From: Yanshouia hominis
GTDB taxonomy: Bacteria; Bacillota; Clostridia; Oscillospirales; Ruminococcaceae
Length of the DNA stretch: 64,000 nucleotides
Assembly (NCBI GenBank): GCA_014385025.1
Contig: JACRTB010000013.1
Coordinates: 1 to 64,000 of the forward strand
Direction: 5' to 3'
Made by a program: the position numbers and the translations under genes. Shown piece after piece: positions 60,081 through 64,000 of the stretch. Under the pieces are notes generated by a model. The model searched no databases and was not told the origin of the DNA. It saw nothing but the letters and a program-made list of their open reading frames with translations. Within the stretch, counting starts at the first letter, position 1. Each line of letters begins with the position of its first letter.

Positions 60081-60109
60081 TTGTCAAATATGATGGGCGA
60101 TGTTAGACT
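60081..60109 (+). promoter_or_regulatory. promoter of the small membrane protein gene
   Basis: TTGTCA (60081-60086) and TAGACT (60104-60109) are separated by 17 bases. Confidence 0.5.
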
Positions 60110-60156
60110 ATCCATAACGGACAATCTCAAATTATTTCGGGAAAGCGGGCATCGTT

Positions 60157-60390
60157 ATGAAAAATTTTCTTTCCACCTTCGCCATCTGCTTTATTCTGTG
60201 CGGTATTTTTCTCTTCTTCGGCGGATTCCTGATCCTTTCAAATCCGTGGCTGACGGCAGCTTTGATCGCCTTGGTGATCAGCCTTCTGATCTGTGCCTTT
60301 TTAAGTCTGGAAGGCAAAATCGAGGAGTTGGAGGGAAGGCTCCGAGCGTTTGAACAAATGCGGGAGCAGCCCTCAAAGGATGATTGCTGA
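60157..60390 (+). CDS. small two-helix membrane protein
   Basis: This 77-residue protein has two hydrophobic helices (FAICFILCGIFLFFGGFLIL and LTAALIALVISLLICAFLSL) followed by a charged helix (EGKIEELEGRLRAFEQMREQ) that looks coiled-coil. The family is unknown. The ribosome site is weak, but the promoter and composition make translation plausible. It has no partner nearby: it is divergent from recJ. Confidence 0.5.
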   Translation: MKNFLSTFAICFILCGIFLFFGGFLILSNPWLTAALIALVISLLICAFLSLEGKIEELEGRLRAFEQMREQPSKDDC

Positions 60391-60809
60391 AGGCGGACGG
60401 CTGCCGCATGAATGGAGACGTTCCTCCGCTTCACTTTTCTCTCCGCCCGCACGTCTGTCTGCCGAACGTCGCGCCCGGGCATAGGGCGTCACCGCTGCAA
60501 GCGGCCCGCGGGACGCCCGTTCTCTCCCGTTCCCCTCTCCTCGCTCTGCCAGCGCGTTCGGACGGAGGGCGGCACCGCTTGACATGCATCGCTGCGAAAG
60601 CAGGAATGCTCTCTGTTTGGTCCCTCTGTTTCTTGACGATCTGTCATTTTGCCGTGCTCATTGCTTGAAGTGAAAGCTTTTTATTACCTCCAGCGGAGCC
60701 GGGCGGTTATCCTGGACACAAAAGCGAACCGAAGGATGATCTCCTCCGGTTCGTCTTTTTCCCGATTCGATGTCCCGGGGTATGGCGGCCGGGTTTCCTT
60801 TGCATCAGT
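60391..60809. other. intergenic region, no gene
   Basis: It holds the terminator at 60724-60760 and GC-rich sequence without a supported gene. Confidence 0.45.
60724..60760. terminator. bidirectional terminator
   Basis: GCGAACCGAAGGA pairs with TCCTCCGGTTCGT with one bulge, followed by CTTTTT on the plus strand and CTTTTG on the minus strand. Confidence 0.7.
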
Positions 60810-62405
60810 TCAAGTCCCCTCAGGGCAGTCCCTCCGCTGCATCAGCGCGCGGGCACAGCGCAGCCCATCGACGGCGGCGCTCATAATCCCGCCCGCATAG
60901 CCCGCTCCCTCGCCGCAGGGGTAAAGCCCCTCGATTCCATCCGCCATGCAGTCCTCCCGGCGCAAAAGCCGAACCGGTGAGGAGGTGCGCGTCTCCAGCC
61001 CGGTCAGCACCGCTCCGGGCGCATCGAAACCGCGCAGCCTGCCGCCCAGAACCGGAAGCGACTCCACAAGGAACTCTCCGACCTGCGGCGGCAGCAGCGC
61101 AAGCAGATCGCATTCCCGCACGCCGCGCGGATAGCTCGGCTCGACCGGATTTTCTACCCGGCCGCTTTTCAAAAGCGCACCCACCGTCATCGCGGGCGCG
61201 GCGCCGTCACGTCCGCCCGCTGCGTAAGCCGCCCCTTCGAGCCGCCGCTGGAAGGCGACCGCGTCCTGCCAGTTCGGCCCGTAATCGGCGGAATCCACCG
61301 AGACGACAAGCGCGGAGTTGGCGTTGGGCAGGTTCCGCGCGCGGTAGCTCATCCCGTTGGTGACCGTCTGCCCTTCCCCCGACGCCGCCGCGACCACCAT
61401 GCCGCCGGGGCACATGCAGAAGGTATAGGCCGCGCGTTCTCCCACCCGGCGGGAAAGCTGGTATTCACCCGGCGGCAGATTGGGATGCCCCGCGTACCTT
61501 CCGTAAAGGGCGGCGTCGATGTCCGACTGCCGGTGCTCAATCCGCGCGCCGACCGAGAAGGGCTTCGGAGTCAGGCGCGCGCCGCACCGGTCCAGCGCGG
61601 AAAAGGTATCCCGCGCCGAATGCCCGACCGCGAGGATCAGTGCATCCGCGGGGAGCTCCTCCCCGTTGACCCGAATGCCGCGGAGCCTTCCTCCACGTGC
61701 GATGAACTCGTCCGCCCGGGCGTGAAACCGCACCTCGCCGCCCAGGCGGAGAATCTCCTCCCGTATGCTTTTCACCACCCCGCGCAGCAGATCGGTGCCG
61801 ACATGCGGCTTTGCCTTCACCAGAATATCCGACGGCGCGCCGTGTGCGGACAGAATGCGAAGGACCTCGGCGCAGAGCGGGTCGTGGATGCGTGTGGTCA
61901 GCTTGCCGTCCGAGAAGGTGCCCGCGCCTCCCTCGCCAAACTGAACGTTGTTTTCCGGATCGAGGGCGCCGCCTCTCCAATACCCTTCCACCGCGGCCAC
62001 CCGCTCATCGACCGGAGCGCCCCTCTCCAGCACAAGGGGCCGATAGCCCTCGCGGGCCAGCATCAGGGCCGCAAAGAGTCCCGCCGGGCCCAGGCCGACC
62101 ACCACCGGGCGGTGCAAAAGGCGCTTGTCCCCACGCGGCAGAATGAGCGGCTGGGGAGCGGGAGCCGCGGAAATTTCCGGCAGTCCTTTGGCAAGCAACA
62201 TGCGCGCCGCGCTGTCCTCCAGCGAAAAAGCGACGGTCGAGACGAATTTGACCCGTCCCCGCCGCGCGTCCACCGAGCTTTTACTCAAGCCCAAACCGCC
62301 GGGCGCGCTGCCGGCAAGCTGAGAGACCCGCTCGGATGCCCGTGTCAGAGCGGCCTGCGCCCCTTCCTCAACGCTTGTCTCAATCCTGCTGATCTGTAAG
62401 CGCAT
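60810..62405 (-). CDS. COG2509 FAD-dependent dehydrogenase
   Basis: This 531-residue flavoprotein has a two-part FAD domain: VVVGLGPAGLFAALMLAREG and, further on, DALILAVGHSARDTFSALD. A substrate-side signature NNVQFGEGGAGTFSDGKLTT and C-terminal GLYPCGEGAGYAGGIMSAAV are typical of COG2509. The N-terminal 85 residues form an extra small domain. The function is unknown (annotated NAD/FAD-utilising dehydrogenase). AAAAGGAG precedes the ATG. It lies downstream of cdaR after a hairpin. Confidence 0.88.
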   Translation of the reverse strand: MRLQISRIETSVEEGAQAALTRASERVSQLAGSAPGGLGLSKSSVDARRGRVKFVSTVAFSLEDSAARMLLAKGLPEISAAPAPQPLILPRGDKRLLHRPVVVGLGPAGLFAALMLAREGYRPLVLERGAPVDERVAAVEGYWRGGALDPENNVQFGEGGAGTFSDGKLTTRIHDPLCAEVLRILSAHGAPSDILVKAKPHVGTDLLRGVVKSIREEILRLGGEVRFHARADEFIARGGRLRGIRVNGEELPADALILAVGHSARDTFSALDRCGARLTPKPFSVGARIEHRQSDIDAALYGRYAGHPNLPPGEYQLSRRVGERAAYTFCMCPGGMVVAAASGEGQTVTNGMSYRARNLPNANSALVVSVDSADYGPNWQDAVAFQRRLEGAAYAAGGRDGAAPAMTVGALLKSGRVENPVEPSYPRGVRECDLLALLPPQVGEFLVESLPVLGGRLRGFDAPGAVLTGLETRTSSPVRLLRREDCMADGIEGLYPCGEGAGYAGGIMSAAVDGLRCARALMQRRDCPEGT

Positions 62406-62427
62406 CTTTTTCTCCTTTTCAGCAAAC

Positions 62428-62465
62428 GCCGCCGGTCAGGAATGCCATGACCGGCGGCTGTTTTT
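62428..62465. terminator. hairpin between cdaR and the COG2509 gene
   Basis: GCCGCCGGTCA pairs with TGACCGGCGGC around a 9-base loop. The T-run is strong on the plus strand but weak on the minus strand, so it may allow readthrough from cdaR. Confidence 0.5.
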
Positions 62466-62468
62466 CTG

Positions 62469-63737
62469 TTACGGCTTTTCCCGGATGGTAATCCGCGCGG
62501 TGTAATGATCCCCATAGGCCCAGCACCGGCTGTGTCCCGGCAGAATGACCGACACCGGAACGGTGACCTGCCCGAGCGTGACCTCCACATTCGCCATGTT
62601 GATCTCGGCGACCAGATCCTGGTTGGAAAGGCCGCTCACCTCGCCGGAAGGTCCATAGACGGTCACATTGTTGATCGCCTGCGTCTGGATGGTCGCTTCA
62701 TACTGCTCCGGTAAATTGCGGATATAGATATTGTCGCTCTCAACCGCCAGTGTGGACTCATCGAAGGTATCGGGGAAGAACTCGATATTCGCATCCTCGA
62801 TGCCCTCGACCGAAACAAAATCGGCCGGATATTTAATCCGGTAGAAGAGATTGACGTCGGGGGCCAGCGTACGCATATCGATGTAGCCCAAATGCAGTTC
62901 ATTGAAGGAACCGAGCGTCTCGACCGGGCCGGCAATCTCCACCTCTTCCGGGCTGATCCGGTAAACCAGCGAAGCCACGTCGAAGCCCTCGGGGATGTTG
63001 GTAAAATCGAAGGTGACCGGCACCGTCTTCTTTTTGAGGACCGGCAGGGTCACATGGATCGTTTCGGCATCCAGAACAAAGTAGGGGCTTGTCACCGTTT
63101 CCCCATCGGCACTTCTCAACACGACCGGCAGCTCCTCGGTAACACTGTTGGAAAGGGGCTTATTATCAAACTGGCGCACCACCGCCGCTTCCTCGACCGA
63201 CTGCATCTCGGTGGCGGGGCCAACGACGGTGACTTCCCTGGGATAGAGCCGCTCCTGATCCAACAGATAGCCGTCCGAAATCTCCAGCCCGCTCGGCTCG
63301 TAAGCGACCTCGAGCACCTTCGTCACCTGATGATCAAACCGCATGCTGATCGTCTCGGGCAGGGAGGTTTTGATCTCAATATCCCGGTTGCGCGAATCGA
63401 CGATTTCAATCGGCAGGTCGTAGGTGCCCGGGCCGGTAATATTGTTCAGTTTTGCAGTGGCAACAATTTCCTCAGGCTTGATGTTTCCGACCGTTGCGCG
63501 GGGCCCGACCACCTCGACATCCACCGTAAACTCTCCCTCGGTAACCGGATGCAGGTCGAGTCTGGTCAAATTGCTGTCGGAGGAATCGATGCTCACCGGA
63601 ACATTGGAGATGGTCATCGGGATCAGGGTATCGACATTATAGACCACCATCACCCAGATCAGGATCGCCCCGATCACGGAAATTACCATCAGCACCGCGT
63701 TGTTGTCGAGCAGATTGCTCTGTTTGTTCTTGTTCAT
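62469..63737 (-). CDS. cdaR: CdaR (YbbR-domain regulator of diadenylate cyclase)
   Basis: This 422-residue protein has an N-terminal membrane helix (about residues 14-34; VLMVISVIGAILIWVMVVYN) followed by four YbbR-type beta domains, with repeated patterns such as VEVVGPRATVGNI, VTVVGPATEMQSV, VEIAGPVETLGSF and VTVYGPSGEVSGL. It faces outward and modulates the neighbouring diadenylate cyclase CdaA. It overlaps cdaA by an ATGA. Confidence 0.92.
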   Translation of the reverse strand: MNKNKQSNLLDNNAVLMVISVIGAILIWVMVVYNVDTLIPMTISNVPVSIDSSDSNLTRLDLHPVTEGEFTVDVEVVGPRATVGNIKPEEIVATAKLNNITGPGTYDLPIEIVDSRNRDIEIKTSLPETISMRFDHQVTKVLEVAYEPSGLEISDGYLLDQERLYPREVTVVGPATEMQSVEEAAVVRQFDNKPLSNSVTEELPVVLRSADGETVTSPYFVLDAETIHVTLPVLKKKTVPVTFDFTNIPEGFDVASLVYRISPEEVEIAGPVETLGSFNELHLGYIDMRTLAPDVNLFYRIKYPADFVSVEGIEDANIEFFPDTFDESTLAVESDNIYIRNLPEQYEATIQTQAINNVTVYGPSGEVSGLSNQDLVAEINMANVEVTLGQVTVPVSVILPGHSRCWAYGDHYTARITIREKP

Positions 63738-64000
63738 TTCTTCACCTTAAAGAAAGGGAGCTTGCGGTCATTTTTCTCCTCGTGCTCCACAATAAAGTAA
63801 TCCTTGAGTTCCTGGGTCAGCTGCTCCCCGGTAAAGCCGCGCCGCAGCTTGCCGTTCACCGCCATCGTGATGACGCCGGTTTCCTCCGAAACGATGACCA
63901 CAACCGCGTCGGAGTTCTCGCTCATGCCAAGGCCCGCCCGATGGCGGGTGCCCATTTCCTTGCTGATGGTGAAATTGTCGGACAGCGGCAGAAAGCATCC
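63734..64000 (-). CDS. cdaA: diadenylate cyclase CdaA, C-terminal part only
   Basis: The last 88 residues are visible; the gene runs off the right edge. RHRAGLGMSENSDAVVVIVS is the DisA_N catalytic motif (RHR of the RHR triad and the SD/EE region). The C-terminus is lysine-rich. The protein would make c-di-AMP, which regulates potassium and osmotic balance. Its stop overlaps the cdaR start. Confidence 0.93.
   Translation of the reverse strand, partial: GCFLPLSDNFTISKEMGTRHRAGLGMSENSDAVVVIVSEETGVITMAVNGKLRRGFTGEQLTQELKDYFIVEHEEKNDRKLPFFKVKK

Overview
The window is one contiguous piece of a Gram-positive, strictly anaerobic Clostridia-type chromosome with high GC content, most likely Oscillospiraceae/Ruminococcaceae. 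I infer this from family content, not from a database search: paired YitT proteins, the YmfF/YmfH pair, a HemZ-type oxidase, CdaA/CdaR, MrnC beside Obg, a sodium-pumping biotin-dependent decarboxylase, BioY, and textbook sigma-A promoters with strong Shine-Dalgarno sites. No rRNA, tRNA or CRISPR array was seen.

Layout. 1-4.8 kb is the end of an integrative and conjugative element (Tn1549/CTn-like gene set): a partial PcfB-type DUF3801 protein, two DUF5720-like paralogues, a deoxyribosyltransferase-like protein, a DUF6017-type replication protein, ParB and ParA. It is followed by a short repeat-rich, AT-richer end that abuts the intact 3' end of rpsI. 4.8-14.2 kb is mostly housekeeping on the minus strand: rpsI-rplM, two YitT proteins, mrnC, obg, rpmA-rplU, and ymfF-ymfH-lgt. 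14.2-22.8 kb holds an RluA pseudouridine synthase, two duplicated small membrane-protein cassettes, an AraC/GNAT fusion, an orphan substrate-binding lipoprotein, a PatB-like C-S lyase and an M28 peptidase. 22.8-35 kb holds an acetyltransferase, a frameshifted dicarboxylate symporter, a DUF4397 protein with 66-bp repeats, three 2-/3-hydroxyacid dehydrogenases, YebC, a divergent ApbE/lipoprotein pair and an AIM24-like protein. 35-42.8 kb holds an RHH regulator with clpB, an L-2-hydroxyacid dehydrogenase, bioY behind a BirA-like operator, and a MoxR/VWA pair. 43-47.8 kb holds a FUSC-type membrane protein and a four-gene sodium-translocating decarboxylase operon. 47.8-50.1 kb is an Rrf2-ccdA-TlpA/rhodanese redox operon. 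50.4-60 kb holds exoA, hisE, a zinc-ribbon protein, and the long recJ-relA-dtd-MBL-hemZ-uridine kinase operon. 60-64 kb holds a small membrane protein, a COG2509 flavoprotein, and cdaR with the end of cdaA.

How the genes work together. Biotin uptake (bioY) plausibly feeds the decarboxylase carrier protein. CcdA would carry electrons across the membrane to the anchored TlpA domain. ApbE could flavinylate the neighbouring lipoprotein. The recJ operon combines DNA repair, stringent response and tRNA proofreading with translational coupling through ATGA overlaps. Regulation can be read directly at several sites: near-consensus promoters, a 25-bp palindrome under the Rrf2 promoter, a BirA-like box, and many intrinsic terminators.

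No clearly new defence system or biosynthetic cluster is visible. The most unusual items are the duplicated promoter-gene-terminator cassettes for small membrane proteins, the repeat protein whose start codon lies in a hairpin arm, the RHH gene ahead of clpB, the ApbE/lipoprotein pair, and the mobile-element boundary at rpsI.
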